Origin: JAGVSR01 sp031413815
GTDB taxonomy: Bacteria; Pseudomonadota; Alphaproteobacteria; Rhizobiales; Hyphomicrobiaceae
Assembly: GCA_031413815.1 (NCBI GenBank)
Contig: JANOFU010000098.1
Location: 12,543-76,542 of the forward strand
Direction: 5' to 3'
Length of the DNA: 64,000 nt
Of this stretch, positions 19,287 through 27,614 are shown piece by piece. Position numbers and translations under genes: made by a program. Under the pieces are notes generated by a model. The model was not told where the DNA came from. It did no database searches and saw only the letters and a list, made by a program, of their open reading frames with translations. Within the stretch, counting starts at the first letter, position 1; each line of letters begins with the position of its first letter.

Positions 19287-19499
19287 GAACGGTCTCCAGT
19301 GAAAACACAAACTGCGACGAGCGGTCTGATGATGGACTATGCCATTTTGGGCGCCGGAACCAAAGTTAACAGGATGTCATGACGGCCAGGAGTGACGGAC
19401 CAGGGAATTGTCCCTCATCGCTCAATGCCGCAACGCTCGGGCCAACGGATCCATCGTGCACCCGCAACATTGTGAATGTAGAATGGCTTTAGACGGGGC

Positions 19500-20741
19500 T
19501 TAGATCTTCATTCCCAGCGCCTTGGCTACCGTGAACAGATCTTTGTCTCCGCGGCCGCAAAGGTTCATCACCAGCAGATTGTCCTTCGGCAGCGTCGGCG
19601 CAAGCTTCATCACATGGGCGATGGCATGGCTTGGCTCGAGCGCCGGAATAATGCCTTCGAGGCGCGTGCACAGTTGCAGCGCTTCGAGCGCTTCCGTATC
19701 GGTGATCGACACGTACGTTACGCGGCCCGTATCCTTCAGCCACGAATGCTCGGGTCCGACACCGGGGTAATCCAACCCCGCCGAAATCGAATGGCCTTCC
19801 AGTATCTGGCCGTCACTATCCTGCAGCAAATACGTGCGGTTGCCATGCAGCACGCCCGGCGCGCCGCCATTCATCGACGCGGCATGGCCGTTTTCGACAT
19901 CAAGACCATGTCCGCCCGCTTCCACGCCGTAAATCGCGACGTCCTTGTCATCCAAGAACGGATGAAACAGTCCGATGGCATTTGATCCCCCGCCGATGCA
20001 CGCCACCAGCGTGCCGGGCAGACGGCCTTCCAGCGCCACCATCTGCTCGCGGGTTTCCTGGCCGATGATCGACTGGAAATCGCGCACCATGGAAGGATAC
20101 GGATGCGGTCCTGCCGCCGTGCCGATGAGGTAGTAGGTATCTTTGACGTTCGTGACCCAATCGCGCAGCGCTTCGTTCATGGCGTCTTTGAGGGTCCCAG
20201 CACCGGACGTGACAGGATTGAGCTTGGCGCCGAGCAGCTTCATGCGCGCCACGTTGGGGGCCTGACGTTCAATGTCGGTGGCACCCATGTAGATCTCGCA
20301 CGGCAACTCAAACTTGGCGCACACGGTGGCGACGGCCACGCCGTGCTGTCCCGCACCCGTCTCAGCGATGATGCGGGTTTTGCCCATGCGCCGCGCCAGC
20401 AAGATCTGGCCAAGGCAATTGTTGATCTTGTGTGAGCCGGTATGGTTGAGCTCATCGCGCTTGAAGTAGATTTTCGCGCCACCCAAATGCTTGGTCATGC
20501 GCTCGGCGAAATAGAGCGGCGACGGACGGCCGGAATAGTGCGTGTTGAGGTGGTCGATCTCGGCTTGGAACGTGGGATCGGCCTTGGCGGTGTTGTAAGC
20601 CTTTTCCAGATCGAGGATCAGCGGCATCAGCGTTTCAGCGACAAAGCGGCCGCCGAATATGCCAAAGAAGCCCTTGTCATCGGGGCCTGTGCGGTAGCTG
20701 TTGAGATTTGCCTCCGCGACTGTTCTACCTTTGGTCGCCAT
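19500..20741 (-). CDS. trpB: Tryptophan synthase beta chain
   Basis: 413-aa PLP enzyme condensing indole with serine. The PLP lysine is in ELNHTGSHKINNCLG; the phosphate-binding loop is CIGGGSNAIG. The ATG at 20741 follows AGGA with a normal spacing. It is 39 bp downstream of trpF. The expected next gene, trpA, is displaced by the RND pair. Confidence 0.98.
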   Translation of the reverse strand: MATKGRTVAEANLNSYRTGPDDKGFFGIFGGRFVAETLMPLILDLEKAYNTAKADPTFQAEIDHLNTHYSGRPSPLYFAERMTKHLGGAKIYFKRDELNHTGSHKINNCLGQILLARRMGKTRIIAETGAGQHGVAVATVCAKFELPCEIYMGATDIERQAPNVARMKLLGAKLNPVTSGAGTLKDAMNEALRDWVTNVKDTYYLIGTAAGPHPYPSMVRDFQSIIGQETREQMVALEGRLPGTLVACIGGGSNAIGLFHPFLDDKDVAIYGVEAGGHGLDVENGHAASMNGGAPGVLHGNRTYLLQDSDGQILEGHSISAGLDYPGVGPEHSWLKDTGRVTYVSITDTEALEALQLCTRLEGIIPALEPSHAIAHVMKLAPTLPKDNLLVMNLCGRGDKDLFTVAKALGMKI

Positions 20742-20780
20742 CGGTGAGTTCCTGCGCTTTTTTGCGGGCCGTGTCTGCTG

Positions 20781-21449
20781 TTATGCCGTCTGCTTAGCCC
20801 TCTTCGCCTCCAGAAGAAAGTGGCGGATGAGCTCAGGGTCCTTGACGCCGGGGGACCGTTCAACACCCGACGACACATCGACGATGGCCGCGCGGGTTAG
20901 CGAAATCGCGGCTGCAACGTTGCCGGGGGTCAATCCACCAGCGAGCGCGAACGGCATCTGGCCCTGGAGCGGTTTCAAAATCTGCCAGTCGAACGCCAAG
21001 CCGTTGCCGCCAGGCAGAACGGATTCGGGCGGCGCTTTGGCATCAAACAACAGCACATCGGCCACCTCGCCGGGCTCGTAGAACGGCCGCGCTGCGGTCA
21101 CATCCCCGGCCTTGGCAACAGACACTGCTTTCCAAATCGCACGGTCTGACACGCGCCGGATCGCGCGCACACGATCGATCGTCTCAGAGCCATGGAGTTG
21201 AAGGACATCGGGGGAAACCTGATCCACAACCTCTTCAACAAAGCGATCTGACGGGTCCACCAACAGCGCGACAACACGAGCTTTGCCGCGAGCGCGGGAA
21301 TATCGCGCCAGTTCGCGCGCACGATCAACGTCCAGATGCCGCGGGCTCCGCGGGAAGAACACCAGCCCCACAAAATCCGCGCCCGCTGACAGCGCCGCGT
21401 CGAGCGCCTGTTCGGTCTTGATCCCGCAGATTTTGACTAGCGCCGTCAT
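20781..21449 (-). CDS. trpF: Phosphoribosylanthranilate isomerase
   Basis: 222-aa TIM-barrel enzyme of tryptophan synthesis, converting PRA to CdRP. Motifs: VKICGIKT at the N-terminus (catalytic Cys), GLVFFPRSPRH, ALAGGLTPGNV and VDVSSGVE. The ATG at 21449 has AGAAGGA upstream and matches family starts; an in-frame start 13 codons earlier overlaps nothing useful. It heads trpF–trpB. Confidence 0.97.
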   Translation of the reverse strand: MTALVKICGIKTEQALDAALSAGADFVGLVFFPRSPRHLDVDRARELARYSRARGKARVVALLVDPSDRFVEEVVDQVSPDVLQLHGSETIDRVRAIRRVSDRAIWKAVSVAKAGDVTAARPFYEPGEVADVLLFDAKAPPESVLPGGNGLAFDWQILKPLQGQMPFALAGGLTPGNVAAAISLTRAAIVDVSSGVERSPGVKDPELIRHFLLEAKRAKQTA

Positions 21450-21488
21450 CGGTCCTTCTTCGCATAGTCTGCAGCTCACGTCGCTCAC

Positions 21489-22175
21489 TCACCCATCGCG
21501 TTCGAACGGCTCCACTTTCGAATAGTCGCGGCCCGGACGGGACCGGAACGCGGGCAGCGACCAAGTGTAATAGAGCGCGAGCGCCCGGACAGCAAATCCC
21601 GCCAGGAACCCCGCGAGGGCTGGCACAACACCGCTGACGCCGGCACCTGTTAGCACCACATAGACGGACGCTGCGATGATCGCGGGGATGACGTAGATTT
21701 CGCGCCTCAGAATGACCGGGCTCTCACCGCCCAGAACATCACGGATGATGCCCCCAAACACTGCCGTGATCACACCCATCACGACGGCGATAAAAGCCGT
21801 GGTCCCAGCCGCCAAGCCCTGCTGCGCGCCAATCACGGACACCAGCGCCAATCCCACAGCGTCGAGCCACAGGATGACCCGGTAACGGGACTGAGGGATG
21901 TAGGCCGTGAAATAAACAATGGTCGAGGCGACGAGGCAAACACCGACATAAGCCGGTTCTTTGACCCAGAAAACCGGCAACTTGCCGAGCACCACATCGC
22001 GTACCGTACCGCCGCCGATCCCAGTGACGGTCGCCAGCAGGGCAAACCCGAAGATGTCCATTTCCTTACGGCTCGCAACCAGCGCGCCCGTGACCGCAAA
22101 CACGGCAACAGCGATCCACTCAACAGCCACCGCCAGCGAAGTCCATGCCTCGACAGGAAGGAATTGCGAGGTCAT
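21489..22175 (-). CDS. TRIC-type (UPF0126/YicG) membrane protein
   Basis: 228 aa with about seven hydrophobic segments and two copies of the UPF0126 half-domain: GFALLATVTGIGGGTVRDVVLG in the first, AVFGGIIRDVLGGESPVILR in the second. This duplicated GGGxxRD pattern is diagnostic of bacterial TRIC cation channels (also annotated as glycine-transporter-like). It is a probable monovalent-cation or small-solute channel; the substrate is unknown. ATG at 22175 is chosen over TTG at 22184. It ends 39 bp before trpF. Confidence 0.9.
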   Translation of the reverse strand: MTSQFLPVEAWTSLAVAVEWIAVAVFAVTGALVASRKEMDIFGFALLATVTGIGGGTVRDVVLGKLPVFWVKEPAYVGVCLVASTIVYFTAYIPQSRYRVILWLDAVGLALVSVIGAQQGLAAGTTAFIAVVMGVITAVFGGIIRDVLGGESPVILRREIYVIPAIIAASVYVVLTGAGVSGVVPALAGFLAGFAVRALALYYTWSLPAFRSRPGRDYSKVEPFERDG

Positions 22176-22216
22176 GTTCGACAATCACCCGCCAGAATGT
22201 AATCGAGAACTCAGCG

Positions 22217-22576
22217 TCATGCCGCGTCCCGGCGCGGAGCGGTCAATTGCTGGGCCCGCTGGGTGATGTCTTTGTCGCGCTCGCGTGCCAGGCGATCGGC
22301 CTCTGACTGCCAGCGCTTGGCTTGCGAGCTTTGCACCCGCGCATGGCGCCGGTAGCGGCCTTGCGTGATCCACGTCGCGATGCCACCCAGAACAACGCCG
22401 GCGATCAGCGCCCCAAGCAGATAGACGAAGAACGGCATGGACAATGCCAGCCGTGGGGTTTCGGGATGGAACGGATCAAGCACCATTTGGACGTTATGGC
22501 GATTGGCGATGGCGAGCGTTGTCAATGCGACCGCTGCGGGAAAGGCCAGCAAGATCCAGAAGATTCGCTTCAGCAC
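22217..22576 (-). CDS. LapA-domain (DUF1049) inner-membrane protein
   Basis: 119 aa with two transmembrane helices (about 5-23 and 47-68), then a basic, charged, probably helical tail (about 75-119). The pattern FWILLAFPAAVALTTLAIANRHNVQMVLDPF is typical of LapA-domain proteins; in E. coli LapA works with LapB in LPS assembly. Starts at GTG 22576 with GAGG upstream. It commonly follows ihfB in alphaproteobacteria, as here. Confidence 0.8.
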   Translation of the reverse strand: MLKRIFWILLAFPAAVALTTLAIANRHNVQMVLDPFHPETPRLALSMPFFVYLLGALIAGVVLGGIATWITQGRYRRHARVQSSQAKRWQSEADRLARERDKDITQRAQQLTAPRRDAA

Positions 22577-22622
22577 GGAGAGCCTCGCGCGTTATGCAAA
22601 CAAGTGACGAGCGCAGGGCGTG

Positions 22623-22925
22623 TTACTTCGCCAGCTTGGCGTCGCCCTCGCCATTCAGGCGGTCCCGCAGCTCTTTGCCGGTCTTGAAGAACGGGACAAA
22701 TTTTTCCTCAACCGGCACCGGCGATCCTGTGCGTGGGTTGCGGCCTTGGCGGGCGGCGCGATGCTTGACGGTGAACGCGCCAAAGCCGCGCAGCTCAACA
22801 CGGTCGCCGCGCGCCAACGCATCGACGATTTCGTCAAACACCACGTTTACGATCCGCTCCACGTCGCGGTGATAGAGGTGCGGATTGGTGCTGGAGATCT
22901 TCTGTATCAGCTCTGATTTGATCAC
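22623..22925 (-). CDS. ihfB: Integration host factor subunit beta
   Basis: 100-aa DNA-bending protein of the HU/IHF family, with the beta-arm motif GFGAFTVKHRAARQGRNPRTG and N-terminus IKSELIQKISSTNPHLYHRDVE. The start is set at GTG 22925: GAGG lies six bases upstream and the resulting MIKSEL matches IhfB starts. A GTG two codons earlier would sit on the Shine-Dalgarno itself. It is located between sppA and lapA, the usual alphaproteobacterial order. Confidence 0.95.
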   Translation of the reverse strand: MIKSELIQKISSTNPHLYHRDVERIVNVVFDEIVDALARGDRVELRGFGAFTVKHRAARQGRNPRTGSPVPVEEKFVPFFKTGKELRDRLNGEGDAKLAK

Positions 22926-22954
22926 GGCCACCCTCGAAAACTTTCTGATTTCCC

Positions 22955-23923
22955 TCAGTTTTCAGAAGGTTGCCAAACCGAGACCATGCCGTCAAGACCA
23001 AGCGTACTGAGTTGTGGGTTGCGGGCCACGATATCCGCCAGCTTACCAGCACCCTCGCCGAGGAGTCCCCGGCCAAAGCCGCCGATCGACGACGACAGGC
23101 CCCATGGGCTCTCAACAGCCGGTTTCCAATCCACGATTTTCAGGTCCTTGGCAACGCCGCGCTTATCTTCCAGCCAGCGGCGGGCCTCAGCTTCGCCGCC
23201 GATTTCATCGACGAGCTTGTGGGTCACAGCTTCCCGGCCTGAGAAAACGCGGCCTTTTTCAAGGCCCGGCACGTCCGCCACCTTGATGCCCCGGCGTGTC
23301 TCGACCAGCGATTTGAACCAGCCGAAGCCGTCGTTGATCATGTCCTGCATGACCTGGAGGGAGGCGGGATCAGCAGGTGAGAACGGATTTGGCGAGGCTT
23401 TCAGCTCGCCGCTCTTAACCTCGTTCATTTTGACGCCGATTTTGTCGAGGAGCTGGGACACCTCCGGCCACTGGGCGATCACGCCGACCGAGCCTGTGAT
23501 GGTGTTGCCGCGGGCCACGATATGATCCGTACCAAGCCCGACGATATAGCCGGCCGAAGCGGCAACCGTGCCGAACTGGGCCACGACCGGCTTCGTCTTG
23601 GCGATCAAGCGCAGCTGCTCGTAGAGCGCTTCGCCGCCCGTTGTCGTGCCGCCGGGGCTATTCACGAACACCAGCAGTCCTGCAACATTTTCAGTCTCGC
23701 CAATTTTCTTAAGCATCTCAAGTTGCGGTCGATCGTCCATAATAGTGCCTTCAATGGCGACCCGCGCGATGTGCTTGCTGCCCACCAGATCTGAGAGCGT
23801 GTCGCCGCTAAAGGCCAAAGCGCCAACCGCCAGTGCCAGCCCCGCAATCCCCAAACCGCGCCAATAACTCAGCCGCCGGCGCAACTGGCGGCGATCCAGA
23901 ACGGTCTCGGTTTCCATTGACAT
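22955..23923 (-). CDS. sppA: Signal peptide peptidase SppA (S49, short form)
   Basis: 322-aa membrane-anchored serine protease that degrades cleaved signal peptides. A single N-terminal TM (GLGIAGLALAVGALAF, about 26-41) precedes the S49 domain with FVNSPGGTTTGGEALY and the nucleophile region TVAASAGYIVGLG. ATG at 23923 is selected because GGAG lies about ten bases upstream; an ATG two codons later and a longer frame to 23986 are alternatives. It ends 29 bp before ihfB. Confidence 0.92.
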   Translation of the reverse strand: MSMETETVLDRRQLRRRLSYWRGLGIAGLALAVGALAFSGDTLSDLVGSKHIARVAIEGTIMDDRPQLEMLKKIGETENVAGLLVFVNSPGGTTTGGEALYEQLRLIAKTKPVVAQFGTVAASAGYIVGLGTDHIVARGNTITGSVGVIAQWPEVSQLLDKIGVKMNEVKSGELKASPNPFSPADPASLQVMQDMINDGFGWFKSLVETRRGIKVADVPGLEKGRVFSGREAVTHKLVDEIGGEAEARRWLEDKRGVAKDLKIVDWKPAVESPWGLSSSIGGFGRGLLGEGAGKLADIVARNPQLSTLGLDGMVSVWQPSEN

Positions 23924-24060
23924 TGGGTCTGTTCTCCGTAGGCGGATCTGACGCGCCAGCGCTGCCAGATTTCGGCCCGTTAACACTTCCTCAACCGTGT
24001 CCCAACGTAGGCAAGGTTCGGGCCGGATTCAATCTTTGGCTCATCTACACGGCAAATAAG

Positions 24061-24093
24061 AAAAACGCGCGGCACTCGTAAGAGCACCGCGCG
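24061..24093 (-). terminator. Rho-independent terminator after rpsA
   Basis: Read on the minus strand: a 12-bp stem (24082-24093 with 24066-24077, two G·U pairs) around a 4-nt loop, followed by TTTTTCTT. It lies 34 bp after the rpsA stop and separates rpsA from sppA. Confidence 0.88.
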
Positions 24094-24126
24094 CGAGATT
24101 GGTTCGAAATGACACGTGACAGAGGG

Positions 24127-25851
24127 TTACTCGGTCTCCTCGTCGTCGTCAGCTTCGCGCTTCTTGATCGCAGCCTTGAAGATGTCGCCGAGCGAAGCGC
24201 CTGAATCGGACGACCCGTATTGGGCGACGGCTTGCTTCTCTTCGGCGATCTCAAGAGCCTTAATCGAGACCGTGATGCGGCGGGCGGCCTTGTCAGCGGT
24301 GAGCACGGCGGCATCGACCTTCTGGCCGACAGTAAAGCGTTCCGTGCGCTGCTCCGACCGTTCGCGCGACAAGTCCGACCGCTTGACGAACGCTGTGATG
24401 TCGCTATCGGCGATCTTCACTTCGATGCCGTTTTCCTGAACAGCAACGACTTCGCATGTCACCTGATCACCCTTCTTGAAGCGCGACAGCGTGTCGGCCG
24501 GATCGCCGGCCAACTGCTTGATGCCGAGCGAGATGCGCTCCTTCGAACTGTCAACGTCGAGAACGATCGCCTTCACGGTATCGCCCTTCTTGTAATCCTT
24601 GATCAGCTCGTCGCCGGGCTTGGACCAGTCGAGATCCGACAGGTGCACCATGCCATCGACGCCGTTGTCGAGGCCAATGAACAAACCGAACTCGGTAATG
24701 TTGCGGATCGGGCCTTCGACGATGGTGCCCTTGGGATGCACGGTCAGGAAGCTGTCCCACGGATTGTCCTGGGTCTGCTTCAAGCCGAGCGAGATGCGCC
24801 GCTTGGACGGGTCGACTTCGAGCACCTGCACGTCAACCTGCTGGCTCGTCGAAACGATCTTGCCGGGATGGACGTTTTTCTTGGTCCAGCTCATTTCCGA
24901 GACGTGGATCAAGCCTTCAACGCCAGGCTCCAGTTCAACGAACGCACCGTAGTCAGCGATGTTCGTGACGTTGCCCTTGAGGCGTGCGCCGACCGGATAC
25001 TTGGCTTCGATGGCGCTCCAGGGATCGGACTGCAGCTGCTTCATACCGAGCGAAATACGCTGCGTTTCCGGGTTGATGCGAATGATCTGCACCTTCACCG
25101 TATCGCCGACGTTGAGAATTTCGGACGGATGATTAACCCGGCGCCATGCCATGTCGGTGACGTGCAGCAGGCCGTCGATGCCGCCGAGATCGATAAACGC
25201 ACCGTAGTCCGTGATGTTCTTGACGAGGCCGTCGATGACCTGGTTTTCACCAAGACGGGCGACGATGTCAGCCCGCTGTTCGGCGCGGGTTTCTTCGAGA
25301 ACCGAGCGGCGCGAGACAACGATGTTGCCGCGGCGGCGGTCCATCTTGAGAATCTGGAACGGCAGCTGCTGGTGCATCAGCGGTCCGATATCGCGCACCG
25401 GGCGAATATCAACTTGGCTACCCGGCAAGAACGCGACGGCGCCGTCGAGATCCACCGTAAAACCGCCCTTCACCTTGTTGAAGATCACGCCCATGACCTT
25501 CTCGCCCTTTTCAGAGAGCTTTTCGAGACGGGTCCAGCTTTCCTCGCGCTTGGCTTTGTCGCGCGACAGCACCGCTTCACCGAGCGCATTCTCGACGCGC
25601 TCCAGATAGACCTCAACCGTGTCGCCGACCTTGAGGTCGCCATTCTTGCCGCCCATGCCGAATTCTTTGAGGGCGACGCGGCCTTCCATCTTCAGGCCGA
25701 CGTCGATGACCGCGAGATCCTTCTCGATGCCGACGACCTTGCCCTTGACGACTTGACCTTCGAAGACGTCGTCCTTGGCGAGGCTTTCAGCCAACAGTGC
25801 GGCGAAGTCTTCTTTACTCGGGTTGTAGTCCCTTGAAACTGCGGTGTTCAT
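24127..25851 (-). CDS. rpsA: 30S ribosomal protein S1
   Basis: 574-aa protein with six consecutive S1 RNA-binding repeats, the full-length form found in proteobacteria. It brings mRNA to the 30S subunit. Repeats are visible as recurring VVGIEKDLAVIDVG, ITDYGAFIDLGGIDGLLHVTDM, IADYGAFVELEPGVEGLIHVSEM and ITEFGLFIGLDNGVDGMVHLSDL blocks. The ATG at 25851 has AAGGA seven bases upstream. It is normally directly downstream of cmk; here a short insertion with a toxin–antitoxin pair separates them. Confidence 0.98.
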   Translation of the reverse strand: MNTAVSRDYNPSKEDFAALLAESLAKDDVFEGQVVKGKVVGIEKDLAVIDVGLKMEGRVALKEFGMGGKNGDLKVGDTVEVYLERVENALGEAVLSRDKAKREESWTRLEKLSEKGEKVMGVIFNKVKGGFTVDLDGAVAFLPGSQVDIRPVRDIGPLMHQQLPFQILKMDRRRGNIVVSRRSVLEETRAEQRADIVARLGENQVIDGLVKNITDYGAFIDLGGIDGLLHVTDMAWRRVNHPSEILNVGDTVKVQIIRINPETQRISLGMKQLQSDPWSAIEAKYPVGARLKGNVTNIADYGAFVELEPGVEGLIHVSEMSWTKKNVHPGKIVSTSQQVDVQVLEVDPSKRRISLGLKQTQDNPWDSFLTVHPKGTIVEGPIRNITEFGLFIGLDNGVDGMVHLSDLDWSKPGDELIKDYKKGDTVKAIVLDVDSSKERISLGIKQLAGDPADTLSRFKKGDQVTCEVVAVQENGIEVKIADSDITAFVKRSDLSRERSEQRTERFTVGQKVDAAVLTADKAARRITVSIKALEIAEEKQAVAQYGSSDSGASLGDIFKAAIKKREADDDEETE

Positions 25852-26060
25852 TCGTGGTCCTTGTTCAAGTCAACAGTTAAGGCCAGCCACAGGCGGGGCC
25901 CGGGCTTGGCGGAGGGTTACGGAGTGAGTTGGCGACGATCGCCCACGCGCGAATGCGTCTGACGGCAGCTTGCCAACCCGATGGCGTTTGATGGTGATGC
26001 CGCCGTGATGAGCCCGCAGGCCCTGCCAACGCAAATTGGGACGTCCACGTTGGGACAGCC

Positions 26061-26222
26061 CTATTGGCCGATCTTCCTCTTGATCAATCCGACGGCGGCG
26101 TCGAATGCGGCTTCTATAGCCAAGTTGTCGGTGTCGAGCAAGACAGCATGGGCGGCTGGAGCTAGCGGCGCAACAGCGCGATTTGAATCCCGTTCATCGC
26201 GGGAGGCTTGATGTCGGCGAGC
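26061..26222 (-). pseudogene. Displaced 3' end of a second cmk (remnant)
   Basis: On the minus strand this encodes a Cmk C-terminus in frame from RDERD to a TAG at 26061: RDERDSNRAVAPLAPAAHAV, then LLDTDNLAIEAAFDAAVGLI and KRKIGQ. It aligns with the C-terminus of intact cmk (RDERDQGRLAAPLKPAADAL…) at roughly half the residues. Upstream of RDERD the frame is shifted by two bases and homology then stops (about 26220). It sits beside rpsA, where the native cmk 3' end would be expected, so it is probably the ancestral end displaced by the insertion at 26223-27130. Confidence 0.8.
26189..26219. repeat. Left copy of repeat flanking the cmk insertion
   Basis: Contains a 15-bp block TCCCGTTCATCGCGG (26189-26203) and a 13-bp block GCTTGATGTCGGC (26207-26219), both present in the same order at 27115-27143 inside intact cmk. 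It is a direct repeat with 926-bp periodicity bracketing the toxin–antitoxin pair. Confidence 0.85.
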
Positions 26223-26272
26223 CAGAACTTAGGGGGTGCCGTCAATTCGCCGCTGCAGGTCCAATTCTCGGT

Positions 26273-26584
26273 CTACGCCCGCACGCGAAGGTGAATGCCG
26301 GATGCGTTCTGGAGGTGCTGGATCACGGCGAATAGATTGCTAGCCTTCGGATTGCCGCTCGGCCCGAACATGCGCATGAGGCTCTTCGGCGGCAAATCCG
26401 TTTCAGCGGCTAGGCGTTCAAATCCAATTGTCGCGTTGATGTAGTCGCGCAGGATTGCCTTGCCGGTGTCAACATCACCGGCCAGTAGGGCCTCAACGCC
26501 CTCGGTCAGCAACGCTTTGCGAAAAGCGCCGTCGCGGGACGCGCGTGCTTTGACGGTATCCTTGAATGCGCGGGTCAGTGCCAT
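26273..26584 (-). CDS. HI1420-type addiction-module antitoxin
   Basis: 103 aa. The C-terminal half has the helix-turn-helix pattern FERLAAETDLPPKSLMRMFGPSGNPKASNLFAVIQHL typical of the HI1420 family (probable addiction module antidote). The N-terminal half (ALTRAFKDTVKARASRDGAF) would wrap the toxin. The ATG at 26584 lies three bases after the stop of the upstream toxin frame, the usual toxin-first order. The toxin gene carries a frameshift, so this antitoxin may be an orphan. It lies in the small insertion between rpsA and cmk. Confidence 0.85.
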   Translation of the reverse strand: MALTRAFKDTVKARASRDGAFRKALLTEGVEALLAGDVDTGKAILRDYINATIGFERLAAETDLPPKSLMRMFGPSGNPKASNLFAVIQHLQNASGIHLRVRA

Positions 26585-26587
26585 AGC

Positions 26588-26915
26588 TTATAACTTGCCT
26601 TTCTTCCGGCTCTTGTACTCTTGCCACAGAAGCCGCGCTGCCTCGATATCGCGCTGCTGCTTCTTCTTGGTGCCGCCGCCGAGCAATATGACGATCTCGG
26701 TGCCATCTTTTCCAAAATAGACCCGGTATCCTGGTCCGAAATCGATCTTCAGTTCGAACACACCAGCACCGGCACCCCTTATGTTTGATACATTACCGAG
26801 ACCGAGACCGAGCCAACGCGATTGTAACTTTGGCGGCAGCTATCGGGTCCAGACCATCAAACCACGCTCCAAAAACGCTGCGTCCCTCAAGCGTTTGGAA
26901 CTCAAGAATTTCCAT
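26588..26915 (-). pseudogene. Frameshifted RelE/ParE-family toxin (HI1419-type)
   Basis: The gene must be read in two frames. ATG at 26915 gives MEILEFQTLEGRSVFGAWFD and about 20 more residues to a TAA near 26799. The conserved remainder (GVFELKIDFGPGYRVYFGKD, then GTEIVILLGGGTKKKQQRDI and a basic tail) is in the next frame, ending at 26588. Total length is 328 nt, one base more than 109 codons. The break falls at three tandem CTCGGT units (26797-26815), where removal of one T restores an unbroken ~108-aa toxin. Family residues GPGYRVYF and the basic C-terminus are intact. A sequencing error or slippage during expression would also fit. Confidence 0.8.
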
Positions 26916-26987
26916 CGTACGGATAGTACCTTTAGCGTTACCATTAGTCAATGCCGCTTCAGGCCACGGCAGCGTAACGCGAATTGC

Positions 26988-27614
26988 TCACGTCCTTTTC
27001 GCGACACCAATCACCTTCACGGCGGCGGCGAATGTGGCGTCTGCGTCAAGCTCAGTCGTGTCGAGCAGCAGCGCATCAGCAGCGGGCTTTAGTGGTGCGG
27101 CCAAGCGGCCTTGGTCCCGTTCATCGCGGTGCTTGATGTCGGCAAGCACCTTTTCGAAGCGGACCGGAACACCTCCCTCTTGGAACTCCAGGAACCGGCG
27201 GCGGGCGCGGACTTCGGGGCTGGCGGTGACAAAGATCTTCACGTCGGCGTGAGGGCAGACGACCGTGCCGATGTCGCGGCCGTCGAGCACGGTGCCGGGC
27301 GTGCGGGTGGCAAACGCCCGCTGATAGTCCAGAAGGGCCGCGCGCACCTGCGGGATCTTGGCCACCACGGAAGCCGCGTCGCCTGCAGCCTCGCCGCGCA
27401 AGGCCGGGTCATCGAGCGTGGCCGTGTCGAGTGCGCGCGCGGCGGCCAGTGCCATCCACGGATCATCGAGGCGATAGCTGGACGCGGCCACGTCGCGGGC
27501 CACCGCCCGGTACAAAAGACCCGTGTCGAGACAATGGTACCCGAAGTGCAGCGCGACCCGCTTAGCGAGCGTGCCTTTGCCGGAGGCGGCCGGTCCGTCG
27601 ATGGCGATGATCAT
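26988..27614 (-). CDS. cmk: Cytidylate kinase
   Basis: 208-aa kinase phosphorylating CMP/dCMP, with P-loop IAIDGPAASGKGTLAKRVA at the N-terminus and the CMP-site motif VLDGRDIGTVVCPHADVKIF. The ATG at 27614 overlaps the stop of the MOSC gene (ATGA). Normal length. The last ~45 residues, ending VIGVAKRT, appear to come with the inserted segment: a different Cmk C-terminus remains at 26061-26222. Confidence 0.96.
   Translation of the reverse strand: MIIAIDGPAASGKGTLAKRVALHFGYHCLDTGLLYRAVARDVAASSYRLDDPWMALAAARALDTATLDDPALRGEAAGDAASVVAKIPQVRAALLDYQRAFATRTPGTVLDGRDIGTVVCPHADVKIFVTASPEVRARRRFLEFQEGGVPVRFEKVLADIKHRDERDQGRLAAPLKPAADALLLDTTELDADATFAAAVKVIGVAKRT
27115..27143. repeat. Right copy of repeat flanking the cmk insertion
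   Basis: Within intact cmk: TCCCGTTCATCGCGG (27115-27129) and GCTTGATGTCGGC (27131-27143). Matches the left copy at 26189-26219, with one base between blocks here and three there. Confidence 0.85.

Noticed and set aside
23980..23994. CtrA-like site TTAA-N7-TCAA upstream of sppA
   Set aside because: One mismatch; such sites are expected by chance and the gene has no cell-cycle link.
24220..25836. A 538-codon open frame on the plus strand opposite rpsA
   Set aside because: It lies entirely antisense to the certain rpsA gene. High G+C makes long antisense frames common, and its translation shows no family pattern.
25981..26211. A 76-codon plus-strand frame between rpsA and the antitoxin
   Set aside because: The same DNA read on the minus strand is a recognisable Cmk C-terminus, so this frame is a shadow of the remnant.
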